NCBI RefSeq assembly: GCF_937863485.1
Contig: NZ_CALMFY010000191.1
Coordinates: 1-57,715 of the forward strand
Direction: 5' to 3'
DNA: 57,715 bases
Source: an uncultured Nostoc sp.
Lineage (GTDB): Bacteria > Cyanobacteriota > Cyanobacteriia > Cyanobacteriales > Nostocaceae
Each line of letters opens with the position of its first letter. The first letter of the stretch is position 1. The notes under the pieces were generated by a model. It was not told the origin of the DNA, searched no databases, and saw only the letters and a list, made by a program, of their open reading frames with translations. Positions 1 to 8,994 of this stretch are shown one piece after another. Position numbers and translations under genes: made by a program.

Positions 1-109
1 CTCTTCCCCCCTCCCGATCCCCAAACCGTATTTCGGGCAACAAATTGCACTCCTAACGTGATATTGGTATTACAGCGACTCAATCTCTATCTATCAGTAA
101 ACAAGCATT

Positions 110-325
110 ATGGGTTTTGTAGACCTATCGATCGCAGAGATAGCAGCCGACTACAGCATTCCTGTAGAAAAAGTGTTTTCTCTGTGCAACCAACTGGGAA
201 TTGCCTACAGACACCAAAAGACCCGTTTGGCGTTAGAAGATGCAAAGGCAATTATTTCCCAAATATCGTCTGAAATACGCCCAAAAGGTACTAGCAACTT
301 GGTGGGTGATAACGAGATCACCTGA
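110..325 (+). CDS. small conserved-looking protein upstream of psbV
   Basis: A 71-residue soluble protein, mostly helical by eye. The N-terminal half (IAEIAADYSIPVEKV...) resembles the small helical domain at the N terminus of bacterial IF-2, in which a short helix-turn-helix-like unit alternates with Leu/Ile positions. It precedes psbV on the same strand by about 130 bases. No good Shine-Dalgarno is visible before the ATG at 110. An overlapping frame from 58 to 273 has poorer composition and was not chosen. No function is assigned. Confidence 0.55.
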   Translation: MGFVDLSIAEIAADYSIPVEKVFSLCNQLGIAYRHQKTRLALEDAKAIISQISSEIRPKGTSNLVGDNEIT

Positions 326-457
326 AGGGTTATCTCGGACTTTGGCTAATCACTGATAGCTAATGATAAAAAATAATGAGTCATTAGCAATTAGTAGCTT
401 GGAGATTGAGAATCGCTTTCTTAGCTGTGTTGAGCATCAAAATTTTTAAGGGGAAAC

Positions 458-949
458 ATGTTTAGAAGACTAATTGGCGTTGTTGTGGCCACTGTTTTAC
501 TCTCGTTTCAGTTGTTTGTCGGTAGCGCGACAGCGGTGGAACTAGACAAAGCTACCCGAACAGTGCCATTAAATACTCAAGGTGAAACCACCGTACTTAG
601 CCTGAAACAAGTCAAAGAAGGCAAACGCTTATTTAATTACGCTTGCGCCCAATGTCATGCTGGGGGAGTTACCAAGACAAACCAGAACGTGGGACTTACT
701 CCAGACGATCTGGCATTGGCAACACCCAACCGTAACAACGTTGAAGGCTTGGTGGATTACCTGAAAAATCCCACTACTTACGACGGGGAAGAAGAGATTT
801 CCGAAATACACCCTAGTATCAAAAGCGCAGATATTTTCACAGCAATGCGAAATCTGACGGATGATGACTTGGAGGCGATCGCCGGTCATATTCTCTTACA
901 ACCCAAAATCGTTGGCACTAAGTGGGGAGGCGGAAAAATCTATTACTAA
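458..949 (+). CDS. psbV: cytochrome c-550, photosystem II extrinsic subunit
   Basis: PsbV sits on the lumenal face of photosystem II and stabilises the Mn4Ca cluster and its Ca/Cl requirement. The protein is 163 residues, the usual precursor length. A signal peptide (basic MFRR, hydrophobic stretch, cleavage near SATA-VEL) targets the lumen. The heme attachment site CAQCH lies near residue 63, and the C-terminal half contains the conserved EIHPSI segment with the distal His ligand. The ATG at 458 follows AAGGGGAA. petE and petJ follow on the same strand, so three lumenal electron-transport or PSII proteins are clustered here. Confidence 0.97.
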   Translation: MFRRLIGVVVATVLLSFQLFVGSATAVELDKATRTVPLNTQGETTVLSLKQVKEGKRLFNYACAQCHAGGVTKTNQNVGLTPDDLALATPNRNNVEGLVDYLKNPTTYDGEEEISEIHPSIKSADIFTAMRNLTDDDLEAIAGHILLQPKIVGTKWGGGKIYY

Positions 950-970
950 ATCCCGTAATTAGTACTGAGT

Positions 971-1044
971 CATTGGGTATTGGGTACTGGGGATTGGGGA
1001 TTGGAGAGAATTTAGTCCCTAGTCCCTAGTCCCCAATCCCTAGT
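971..1044. repeat. heptamer-type short repeats, inverted
   Basis: Runs of GGGTATT/GGGGATT on the left half face runs of TAGTCCC/CCCAATC on the right half, forming degenerate tandem heptamers in inverted orientation. The same vocabulary recurs at 51050-51180. They fill much of the 404-base psbV-petE gap; the rest is AT-rich and holds the petE promoter region. Confidence 0.7.
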
Positions 1045-1276
1045 TTTCACCAAAGTTTAGCTGCTTTCCTTCTCACCGCAGCACAAAATGTTCCTGGTTG
1101 CTGCACAAAAAACTTCTGAAAAGTCAAGATATTCCTAAAGAAAAAATAAAAATCTCTTGTTTGACAGTTTACTTTTATTTACAGTCTTTTTGGGCGATCG
1201 CAGTCTAGTATTTATTAGTGATTGCACAGCTTTTGGCAATAAATTGCTGCCCATTCTTAAAAAAAAAATTGTATCT

Positions 1277-1291
1277 ATGACAGATTGTCAT
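1277..1291 (+). promoter_or_regulatory. dyad upstream of plastocyanin gene, possible operator
   Basis: A perfect inverted repeat, ATGACA-gat-TGTCAT, lies about 63 bases before the petE start codon. Its core GACA...TGTC is the type of half-site used by BlaI/CopY-family regulators, and copper-dependent petE control by such a regulator is known in cyanobacteria. The assignment to that regulator is inference. Confidence 0.35.
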
Positions 1292-1353
1292 ATTTGGTGT
1301 TGATTTTATTTAAAATGAGAAAAGGAAAAAAATTATTTTGTTAGGAGAGAGCC

Positions 1354-1773
1354 ATGAAATTGATTTCAGCAAGCTGGCGACGCCTTGGTTTAGCTGTGTT
1401 GACAATCCTTTTAGTTGTTAGCAGCTTCGCTGTTTTTACTCCCAGTGCTTCGGCTGAAACCTACCAGGTGAAATTGGGTAGTGATAAAGGATTGCTAGTA
1501 TTTGAACCGAAAAAGTTGAGCATTAAACCAGGCGACACAGTTGAATGGGTGAACAACAAAGTTCCCCCCCATAATGTTGTGTTTGATTCTGCCAAAAACC
1601 CCAATAAGAGCGCCGATACAGCAAAATCTCTGTCTCATAAGAAGTTGCTCATGAGTCCTGGTCAAAAGGAAACAACCACCTTTCCAGTAGACGCAGCTGC
1701 TGGTGACTACACCTTCTACTGTGAACCTCATCGTGGTGCTGGCATGGTTGGTACAATCACTGTCCAAGGCTAG
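1354..1773 (+). CDS. petE: plastocyanin precursor
   Basis: Plastocyanin is the lumenal blue copper protein that carries electrons from cytochrome b6f to photosystem I or cytochrome oxidase. The 139-residue precursor has a twin-Arg-containing basic start, a hydrophobic segment and an Ala-Ser-Ala cleavage region ending near SASA-ETY. The copper ligands are visible: His in PPHNVVF, and Cys, His and Met in YCEPHRGAGM. The ATG follows TTAGGAGAG. It lies between psbV and petJ, so both alternative b6f-to-PSI carriers are neighbours. A dyad about 63 bases upstream may be the copper-response site. Confidence 0.98.
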   Translation: MKLISASWRRLGLAVLTILLVVSSFAVFTPSASAETYQVKLGSDKGLLVFEPKKLSIKPGDTVEWVNNKVPPHNVVFDSAKNPNKSADTAKSLSHKKLLMSPGQKETTTFPVDAAAGDYTFYCEPHRGAGMVGTITVQG

Positions 1774-1864
1774 AAATACCAACCTTTGACACAAAATGAT
1801 TTCTCAGTGAAATTAGCTCATAGCAACACGCCACACTTCTAGAGTGACGCACAAAATGCATAAA

Positions 1865-1940
1865 TGGCGGTAACGAATCCTATCCTCCTTTAATACGCTA
1901 AACAACCAGTGGCGATGGAGGTGTGAACTCGTTACCGCCA
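1865..1940. promoter_or_regulatory. long-range inverted repeat between petE and petJ
   Basis: TGGCGGTAACGA at 1865-1876 is perfectly complementary to TCGTTACCGCCA at 1929-1940, enclosing a 52-base loop. It could be the end of the petE transcript, part of the petJ leader, or a small mobile repeat. There is no U-run directly after it, so a simple intrinsic terminator is unlikely. Confidence 0.45.
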
Positions 1941-2017
1941 CTTTTGATCAAATTTGACTTAATCAGGGATTAATCACGTTTATACTCTTGCTGGAGGCTT
2001 GTTGCGAGGAAATACTG

Positions 2018-2362
2018 TTGAGAATACTTTTATTAATCCTACTGTTAGCGATCGCTCAATTCAAATTGACATTCATTAGTCCAGCACTAGCTGCCGAAAC
2101 ATCTAACGGTGCTAAAATTTTCGAGGCTAACTGCGCTTCTTGCCATATAGGTGGCGGTAACATCCTTATTAGCCAGAAAACCTTGAAAAAGGAAGCATTG
2201 TCAAAGTACCTAGAAAATTATGATCGTGACTCAATCGAGGCGATTATCCACCAGGTGCAAAATGGAAAAAATGCCATGCCTGCCTTTAAAAGCAAGTTAA
2301 GCCCTGAGGAGATTTTGGAGGTAGCTGCTTACGTTTTTCAGAATGCAGAACAAGGCTGGTAA
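2018..2362 (+). CDS. petJ: cytochrome c6
   Basis: Cytochrome c6 is the soluble lumenal c-type cytochrome that replaces plastocyanin under copper shortage. From the TTG at 2018 the protein is 114 residues, with a hydrophobic signal peptide ending near SPALA-AET. The heme site CASCH is at about residue 40, and the Met ligand region is NAMPAF. The TTG is preferred because GCGAGGA lies 8 to 14 bases upstream and the signal peptide then begins normally. A frame extension back to 1988 would add ten residues with two Cys that look spurious. Confidence 0.88.
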   Translation: MRILLLILLLAIAQFKLTFISPALAAETSNGAKIFEANCASCHIGGGNILISQKTLKKEALSKYLENYDRDSIEAIIHQVQNGKNAMPAFKSKLSPEEILEVAAYVFQNAEQGW

Positions 2363-2383
2363 AGTAGGAATACCGTTTAGTTC

Positions 2384-2444
2384 TTGTGGGGTGAGTGTCT
2401 TTGCCTACCTTTAATGATTGGCGGGCGAGACGCCCACCCCACAA
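2384..2444 (+). terminator. probable petJ terminator or repeat hairpin
   Basis: TTGTGGGGTG at 2384-2393 pairs perfectly with CACCCCACAA at 2435-2444, with a nested GGCGGGCG/CGCCCACC hairpin inside. It starts 22 bases after the petJ stop. The rest of the gap up to 2894 holds Nostoc-type dispersed repeat fragments (for example AGGACTTTAGTCCT near 2670-2683) and no credible gene. Confidence 0.5.
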
Positions 2445-2894
2445 CATTAGAGAATTTATTTGTTGGAAATCCCTGAGTGCATTTCCTTCTTAGAACCTTC
2501 TAAGGAACTTCAAAGTTCGCTAGGCGTAAATAAATTAAAGTTTGTACTAAGTTAGCGCAGTCTTCTCCCTACAGCCCTTCTCAAGACAAAAGACGCTCTT
2601 GCCGTTCGGGCATCCTACGGTAGGCGTTAACCTCTCACATTGCTAGAAGCTAACGCTAAGCCAGAAGCCTAAGGACTTTAGTCCTAATAAACCATGATAT
2701 GAGCGATGAATCACTCACTACAAACTAGGATTTTATTATATGCTTAATTATACCTACCTACTTAAGTATGACGAACTGGCGATCGCCAATTCGTCAACTT
2801 CTAAAAACGATATTTTAAAGATGAATGATAAATTCAAAATCTTTATCATTCATAGCTTTTAGCTTCTTGTTAATCCAAGATCACCCGCTGGTAA

Positions 2895-4448
2895 TTATTT
2901 TTCTGGATTAGACTTTTGTCTCTTTTCCTTCACTTCGCGCAACCGTTCTACTAATTTTCCATCTGATTCCGCAGACGGTGTAGGCTGACTCTTATTGACT
3001 CTCGGCAGCAATAACATTTCAGAAGTAGTAGCTGGTGATGAAGGCGTGGGCTGGTTTATGATTTGCTGTTCAGATAATGGTTTAGAAGTAACTGCTGGTG
3101 AGGGCGTAGGTTGATTGCTATTGACTCCCGGCGCAGATAATGGTTTAAAAGTACCTATCGGCAACGCAGGCCGGTTATTTCTGATTCGCAGTTCAGGAAA
3201 TGGTTTAGAAGTAGCTGCTGGTGAGGGGGTAAACTGATTGTTATTGATTATCGGTGCAGATAATTGAGTGGTCCCAGTGGTGTTGCTAGTGTTGTTTTGG
3301 AAACGTAGGTTAAATGGATAGGAACTAATCTGTTTATCTCCCTTAGGGGATTGCTTGTTGAAGTATTCCCTTGCTTTAACAAGCAATTCAGGGGAAACTA
3401 ACTTGTTTTGAAACTTGATATCTAAGACCTTACCATCAGGATCTACCACTAATACACCCAAAACAGCACCTTCAAGATTCGGCTTATCTGTGGGTAATGT
3501 TTGGCGGATGACTGGTTTTTGTTCAGCATTAGGATATTCTTGCTGGACTTGTTTTCTCAAGTTTGCGTAGGAGTCTAACTGTGCGATCGCTAGTTCAGAT
3601 CCTTTTCCAGATAAAGCAGGTGTCTTGAGCGTGGTTCCCCTACTTAGGGTTAAACTATCCCCAGCCCTTGGAGCTTGTTTTAGAGAATTCATCAGCGGGT
3701 TTTGAGCAATTCTAGACGCATCATTACCCGGTTGCATCATCTGTAAAGTCCTATTTCCCTGTGCTGTTGGAACGGGGGTAGTCTCAGATAGGTTCGGAGA
3801 CTGGGCATTTTGCAGAATATCATCAGGTATTTTCTGCGACTGCAACTCTGGCAACCTATTAATAGGCAGTGGCTTAACTACCTGGTATTTGGTGTCACTA
3901 TTATTCAAACTTACAGCCAGTGGCTTAACTACCTGGTATTTGGTGTCACTATTATTCAAACGAGGAACTGATGGCGAGAATTTCGGGCTGGTATTGAATT
4001 TAGAACTGTCAAATTTAGAGGCGTCAAATCGCAAATTTTCACTAGGAATCATCCGCAAAGACTGCCTTGTAGGCAAGGAGGAGACTCGATAGTTATTCGA
4101 TGATGGGGGTAGCGGAGGCAGTATTAGCTGACTGGATGGCGCTGGTGCCAATGGGGGCAATCCAGTTTGGGCACTAAAGTTAGGGGCAGAAAGTGGCGCT
4201 ACTGGGGGAAATTGTTGTAAACCAACTTGGGATGTGCTTTGCGGCAAACGGTTTTGGTCGGCTTGGCTCAATTCCAAAAGTCCGACTGTTTTGGATGATG
4301 CTGTTTCTTTGGGCTTGTTAGAATCCATAGGCATCAATGGCACAATCATCGCAATAGCACCGTGGATGCCAAGAGAAGCTATAGCTGCTATCCCAATTGG
4401 CTGGCTTAAGATTTCTGGTATATTTTTAAACAGGGAGACGTAAGACAT
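2895..4448 (-). CDS. TonB-like, membrane-anchored proline-rich protein
   Basis: A 517-residue protein with one N-terminal membrane anchor (residues about 15-40), then a long Pro/Ser/Asn-rich linker. A folded region near residues 290-385 (VLVVDPDGKVLDIKFQNK) resembles the C-terminal beta domain of TonB-family energy transducers. After this come repeated proline-rich segments (QPTPSPAVTSKP type) and a charged tail. A 17-residue unit with NNSDTKYQVVKPL is tandemly duplicated. The shape suggests a periplasm-spanning protein that contacts outer-membrane transporters; the partner is unknown. It is transcribed away from the photosynthesis genes and stands alone. Confidence 0.6.
   Translation of the reverse strand: MSYVSLFKNIPEILSQPIGIAAIASLGIHGAIAMIVPLMPMDSNKPKETASSKTVGLLELSQADQNRLPQSTSQVGLQQFPPVAPLSAPNFSAQTGLPPLAPAPSSQLILPPLPPSSNNYRVSSLPTRQSLRMIPSENLRFDASKFDSSKFNTSPKFSPSVPRLNNSDTKYQVVKPLAVSLNNSDTKYQVVKPLPINRLPELQSQKIPDDILQNAQSPNLSETTPVPTAQGNRTLQMMQPGNDASRIAQNPLMNSLKQAPRAGDSLTLSRGTTLKTPALSGKGSELAIAQLDSYANLRKQVQQEYPNAEQKPVIRQTLPTDKPNLEGAVLGVLVVDPDGKVLDIKFQNKLVSPELLVKAREYFNKQSPKGDKQISSYPFNLRFQNNTSNTTGTTQLSAPIINNNQFTPSPAATSKPFPELRIRNNRPALPIGTFKPLSAPGVNSNQPTPSPAVTSKPLSEQQIINQPTPSSPATTSEMLLLPRVNKSQPTPSAESDGKLVERLREVKEKRQKSNPEK
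3867..3961. repeat. in-frame 51-base tandem duplication
   Basis: The 44 bases at 3867-3910 recur identically at 3918-3961 (period 51 bases, 17 codons). They encode the duplicated NNSDTKYQVVKPL unit of the TonB-like protein. Identity at every base points to recent duplication. Confidence 0.9.
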
Positions 4449-5065
4449 AGCTGTTATCGTTCACTCGGCTCAGTTGCAGTTGACTAGCGATTTTATTTTT
4501 TCGACTTGCAGGATATTGTAAGAGATGCGTCCCTCTAAAGAAATAGTAACTTCCGATGCTGGCAATCAAAACGCCAAAATTGCCATTTCATTTATTTATT
4601 CAATTTTTTAATTGATCAATGACGCTGGATCATATTTTCAAATTTGATTTTGCTAAAGAGATATTTGAAAAATTACTACTTTTGATTTTTTACTGTTATG
4701 ACGCATACAATTAAAATTAATATCTAAGATATTTATAAAGTTTAAGTGAACGTACAAGTCTGAATACATTACGACATGTGCTGAAGTTGCCTGGTTTTGT
4801 CTACTGTTTTCCAGTTTAACTTCGCTTCTGTAACAGATGGCACACTTGCTTGTCCGAATCTAGTCCCTATGTGAAAATACTACCACATCAGCAGCCCCTA
4901 AAACTGTTGCACATTGTACAATTTTATTGACATTCTAGTACCCACTAAAGCTATTTGAATTTTTATAAAAGGAGTCAGTTATCCAATCGCAATTCTAGCT
5001 TCTGAATCTGACTACTTCTTCGTAAAAAAGTTTCAACCCATCAATCATTGCAGCCGAAATTTAAA
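4449..5065. other. intergenic region, no gene seen
   Basis: About 600 AT-rich bases between the TonB-like gene and the hydrolase gene, which are divergent. It must hold both promoters, but I find no clear -35/-10 pair, hairpin or small gene. Confidence 0.5.
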
Positions 5066-5761
5066 ATGCCGTTACCGACAGTTATTGTGCCTGGATATCT
5101 AGAAAATGCGATCGCTTACCGCCAACTAGAACAATCCCTACAAGAGTTAGATTTTCCCACAGTTACAGTACCACTACGACGGCGTGACTGGCTACCCACT
5201 ATTGGAGGAAGATCAGTAACACCGATTCTGCAACAACTTGATCTTACAATCAAGCATACATTGCAGCAACATAATGCTACTCAAATTAACTTGATTGGTC
5301 ACTCAGCCGGAGGTTGGATATCCCGCATCTACATGGGAGAAAAGCCCTACTTGGCACGCGGTGATGTCAAACCATTTCTCTGGGAAGCGCATCCCCTGGT
5401 TGCTACTCTCATCACCTTGGGGACACCCCATATTAGCCAAGAACGCTGGACACGCTCCAATCTAGATTTTGTGACCAATAACTACCCAGGAGCTTTTTAC
5501 AAAAACGTTCGTTACGTTTGTGTGGCTGGCAAAACTATCTTTGGGGAAAGGCGGCGCGGTAGCTGGTTAGCTTACAGTAGTTACCAATTAACCTGTGGCA
5601 AGGGTAACACCTGGGGAGATGGAATCACACCGATTGAAGCTGCTCACTTAGAAGGCGCAGAAAATCTGGTGATTGAAGATGTGAGGCATTCACCGAGAAG
5701 TCCTGGGATTTGGTATGGTTCAGCAGAACCCTTAAAAGCTTGGGTGCAATATTTGATTTAA
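5066..5761 (+). CDS. lipase-like alpha/beta hydrolase
   Basis: A 231-residue cytoplasmic protein of the alpha/beta hydrolase fold. The nucleophile elbow GHSAGG gives the catalytic Ser near residue 84. A TVIVPGYLE start resembles the first strand and oxyanion region of class-2 lipases and CGI-58-like esterases, and LITLGTPH is typical of lipase-like acylhydrolases. The last His may be in DVRHSP. A TTG at 5048 would add six residues; the ATG at 5066 is preferred because homologous proteins begin close to this point. Neither has a good ribosome site. The substrate is unknown. Confidence 0.75.
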   Translation: MPLPTVIVPGYLENAIAYRQLEQSLQELDFPTVTVPLRRRDWLPTIGGRSVTPILQQLDLTIKHTLQQHNATQINLIGHSAGGWISRIYMGEKPYLARGDVKPFLWEAHPLVATLITLGTPHISQERWTRSNLDFVTNNYPGAFYKNVRYVCVAGKTIFGERRRGSWLAYSSYQLTCGKGNTWGDGITPIEAAHLEGAENLVIEDVRHSPRSPGIWYGSAEPLKAWVQYLI

Positions 5762-5861
5762 AAGACTTGAGCTTTTTTTGAGAAATGCAATATTTATTAA
5801 TATTTCTTAGCTAAAATTGTAATAAGAATAAATACTTAGTTAAGAACAGGAGGGGTGAGCC

Positions 5862-6521
5862 ATGCAAAGCACCCAGTTCGATAAGATTTTGCGACGAATA
5901 GCGACGATATTATCAGTTGTGATTCTGACTCTGTGCTTAATTTATGTATCTACCGGAGTTTTGCTGTCTTTTTACTATCAACCGACAGCAGGCGGAGCTT
6001 ATAACTCCTTGAAGATGATTAATACACAACTGCCATACGGCTGGTTGTTTCTGAGAGCGCATGATATTGCTGGTAACGCAGTAATTGCGATCGCTCTGAT
6101 TCAAATTGTGGTGATGTTTTTAGGTCGGCAATTTCGCAAAAGTTGGCTGGCTGCTTGGATTAGCGGGATTTTGTTAACTTTAAGTGCGATCGGGCTGGAC
6201 TGGACAGCGATGATTCTAGATTGGACTCAGGAAGGATACTGGCGTTTTAACATTGAGTTGGGAACCATCGAAGCTATTCCTTTCATAGGTGGACAACTGC
6301 GCGACATCCTAACTGGGGGTGGAGCGATTAACACAGTTACTGTCGAACACCTTTACACAATACACAGTTATCTAATTTCGATGGCGACGCTAATTCTTGC
6401 CATAGTTCATTTATCTGCTTTACTGTGGCAAGAATGGCAAATGTATCAAGAAGCGCCAAAACCAGAAATTGGTAATTTGCAACAACCACCAGAAGGCGAG
6501 TTTGTTCCTTCCCAAAGCTAA
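5862..6521 (+). CDS. cytochrome b6-like membrane protein, one heme ligand replaced
   Basis: A 219-residue membrane protein with about four to five helices, resembling the N-terminal half of cytochrome b6. The segment after the first helix (FYYQPTAGGAY) matches the b6 motif, and helix positions carry heme-type His. His67 and His168 correspond to the b_p pair. His183 (15 after His168) corresponds to one b_n ligand, but its partner position, 14 after His67, is Gln81. One b heme may therefore be lost or differently ligated. AGGAGGGG lies before the ATG. The role is unknown; it is not the petB of the b6f operon, because petD is not next to it. Confidence 0.7.
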   Translation: MQSTQFDKILRRIATILSVVILTLCLIYVSTGVLLSFYYQPTAGGAYNSLKMINTQLPYGWLFLRAHDIAGNAVIAIALIQIVVMFLGRQFRKSWLAAWISGILLTLSAIGLDWTAMILDWTQEGYWRFNIELGTIEAIPFIGGQLRDILTGGGAINTVTVEHLYTIHSYLISMATLILAIVHLSALLWQEWQMYQEAPKPEIGNLQQPPEGEFVPSQS

Positions 6522-6594
6522 TAAAGAGTGCTGTTAGCGGATAGCTATGGTTGAGCCAGTGCTGAATTAGGAGTTATATTCTTCCTCAGCCTCT

Positions 6595-8514
6595 TCATCC
6601 CCCAACAACCTCACTAGCGGAAACTTCAGATAATTGGGCGAGGGATAGGTCTTCAACCTCTGGTAACTTTTCTAGAGACAGGGGAGTGGATTGGGTAGCA
6701 CCAGATAAGCGTTTTAAAAGGCTAGGTCTGGGATCATGCAATAGGTAAATAATCCGATCGCCAACTTCCCACTCTTGGTTAGCTGGTATTACCTGTAAGC
6801 GTTCTTCTCGTTCTACCAATAGCGGTATCAACACCCCAGTCTGAATCTTTTCTTGGATGCGATCGCATTGAGTGGAAAATTCCAACTCATTTAGCGTAGT
6901 TGTCCCCAGCTTGACTCGCCCATCATTCAAATATTCATTCCAAGTCTTAATCGCTAAGTCTGGGATAAAAGCTTGATTAACTTTATTACTAACCGAGGTA
7001 CTTGCTTGCGGATCACGGGGGAAAACAGCTAAGACACGCGGCGGCTTAAATTCCTCAGCCGCCCGTTGAGCCAAAACAAAATTCACCTCACCATTACTTG
7101 TCATAGCCAAAAAAGTACCCATAGAGGCAAGTCCTGCCTCTTCCAAAACAGCAGCATCCAGCCCGCTGCTGGCAATCACCCGCAGATTTTGCGCCTCAGC
7201 TTGAACAAGATATTGGGGGTCAGTATCAATCATGACCACGTTTTCTTCCCGTTCTTGAAAAAACCGGGCAATCAAAAGACTCAACGGATTACAACCCACA
7301 ATCACTGCCCCAGTTACGTCTTTAGAGGTAATTTGTAGCCATTTAGCAACCCAGCCAGCTGTTAGACCTTGACAGACAACAGTCATGATAATTGTCAGGA
7401 AGACTAGAGCTTTGATAGAATCACCGCCGTTAATGCCACGCTGTGTCAGCGAAATTGCAAAAAAAGAAGCTACAGAAGCGGCAACAATTCCTCTAGGAGC
7501 AACCCAGCTTAAAAATAGTTTCTGTCGCCAGTTTAGGTCACTGTTCCAGGTACAAAAAAGGATATTAATTGGGCGAACGACAAACATTAATACCAAAACA
7601 GTGAATAAACTACCCCAACCCAAAGCAAACACACTGGCAATGGATAAATCAGCGGCTAATAAGATAAATAGCACTGAGACGCTGAGAATTGTCAGCTGAC
7701 CCTTAAAGCTCCGTAACAGACGTTCTTCTGGGACTGAGGAGTTAGCAAATACTGCTCCTGCAACCACTGTTGTCATTACTCCCGATTCACTGCGGATGAT
7801 TTGCGATAAGGTAAACAGGCTCCAAAGTATCGCCAACACCACTAAGTTTTTTAGCTCAAATGACAGAAAACTGGCGCGTTTGAAAATCAAGCTCATCAGA
7901 TAACCGCCAGCACCACCAATTGCCGCACCAACACCCAGGCGCATGAGTAAACCGATGATCGCATTGATGGGGCCAGCATCGCCGTTCAAAATGGTATCGA
8001 GGACAACGAAGGCAAGGATAGCTCCTACAGGGTCAATTAAAACCCCTTCCCCTTCCAAAAGTGTTGCTACTTGGCGATCTACATTGATTTGTTTGAGCAA
8101 GGGGCCAACGACAGTTGGGCCTGTCACCACGACTATGGAAGCATAAAGAATAGCTATGTTCCAGGGAAATTCACCCAGCCAGTGAGCAGCCATACTCCCA
8201 CCAAGCAATGTGATCAGCGTTCCTAGGGTAACGAGCAATTGCAAGCTGACTGAAACTCTGCCTAACTCTCGCAGATCCAAGTTAAGTCCGCCTTCAAACA
8301 AAATTATTGCCGTTGCTAGGGCGACAATAACTTCCACTCCAGTGCCTAGCAAATGGGGATGCAACAGTCCTAGTCCATCAGAGCCAAAGAGAATACCCAA
8401 CAGCAATAACAAGACAATGCTGGGTATCCGAAAGTATGCAGCCAGCACTTGGGCACTAATGCCTGCAAGGACAGCGATCGCCATCTGTAGGGTAATTTCA
8501 AAAGATGCTTCCAT
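6595..8514 (-). CDS. CPA-type cation:proton antiporter with TrkA-N domain
   Basis: A 639-residue membrane protein with about 12 hydrophobic segments in residues 1-390, typical of the Na+/H+ exchanger fold. It shows the ILFEGGLNLD motif and a GPTVVGPLLKQI region characteristic of CPA1/NhaP-like exchangers. A cytoplasmic Rossmann domain follows (GAVIVGCNPLSLLIARFF, then VVMIDTD), as in TrkA-N/RCK regulators. A TrkA-C-like tail with RVKLGTTTLNELEF comes next. It probably exchanges Na+ or K+ for H+ across the plasma membrane with nucleotide control. The ion is not decided by sequence. Confidence 0.85.
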   Translation of the reverse strand: MEASFEITLQMAIAVLAGISAQVLAAYFRIPSIVLLLLLGILFGSDGLGLLHPHLLGTGVEVIVALATAIILFEGGLNLDLRELGRVSVSLQLLVTLGTLITLLGGSMAAHWLGEFPWNIAILYASIVVVTGPTVVGPLLKQINVDRQVATLLEGEGVLIDPVGAILAFVVLDTILNGDAGPINAIIGLLMRLGVGAAIGGAGGYLMSLIFKRASFLSFELKNLVVLAILWSLFTLSQIIRSESGVMTTVVAGAVFANSSVPEERLLRSFKGQLTILSVSVLFILLAADLSIASVFALGWGSLFTVLVLMFVVRPINILFCTWNSDLNWRQKLFLSWVAPRGIVAASVASFFAISLTQRGINGGDSIKALVFLTIIMTVVCQGLTAGWVAKWLQITSKDVTGAVIVGCNPLSLLIARFFQEREENVVMIDTDPQYLVQAEAQNLRVIASSGLDAAVLEEAGLASMGTFLAMTSNGEVNFVLAQRAAEEFKPPRVLAVFPRDPQASTSVSNKVNQAFIPDLAIKTWNEYLNDGRVKLGTTTLNELEFSTQCDRIQEKIQTGVLIPLLVEREERLQVIPANQEWEVGDRIIYLLHDPRPSLLKRLSGATQSTPLSLEKLPEVEDLSLAQLSEVSASEVVGG

Positions 8515-8791
8515 GTTGTAGATTTTGAGCGATTTATTTCAAAATCTTTTGTAAAAAATCGGAGATATTAACTCTACAGGGTACAACATCATACCCTTTG
8601 CCCCTCGCTGAATTTAGCGTTTTTTCTATCTGGGCATCCCCTTAAATTCCAAGTGCCGGACGCTGAGGCACCTTGCAGCTTCCCCCACAAGCGTCTACGA
8701 AATTCTTTTTGTGTCTCCATGTTTTTGTATTCTCTTCAAGCTTTTGCCTCCACCTAGTTTAGCTGCCACAAACTTTTTTTGGCAAAAGCTG

Positions 8792-8820
8792 TTGACAACG
8801 GCAAGGAAATTCGTTACCTT
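8792..8820 (+). promoter_or_regulatory. sigma70-type promoter of tRNA-Glu
   Basis: TTGACA at 8792-8797 and TACCTT at 8815-8820 are 17 bases apart, 20 bases before the mature tRNA. The rest of 8515-8840 shows no gene. Confidence 0.6.
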
Positions 8821-8840
8821 ATAAAAGGTCTGAGTTCGAT

Positions 8841-8913
8841 GCCCCCATCGTCTAGAGGCCTAGGACACCTCCCTTTCACGGAGGTAACGGGGATTCGAAT
8901 TCCCCTGGGGGTA
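8841..8913 (+). tRNA. tRNA-Glu(TTC)
   Basis: A canonical cloverleaf: acceptor GCCCCCA/TGGGGGT, anticodon loop CTTTCAC within CTCC/GGAG, T-loop TTCGAAT, discriminator A. This is a housekeeping-quality sequence. In cyanobacteria, Glu-tRNA also feeds tetrapyrrole synthesis. A second, diverged Glu(TTC) and a Glu(CTC) are in the array at 15.3-15.8 kb. Confidence 0.97.
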
Positions 8914-8994
8914 CTTAAAAAAGTAGTTGTGTATTTCTCTGCAAATTTAGAAATCAAAACTATCATCCAGGATTTTTCCTGAATGATAGTTTAA

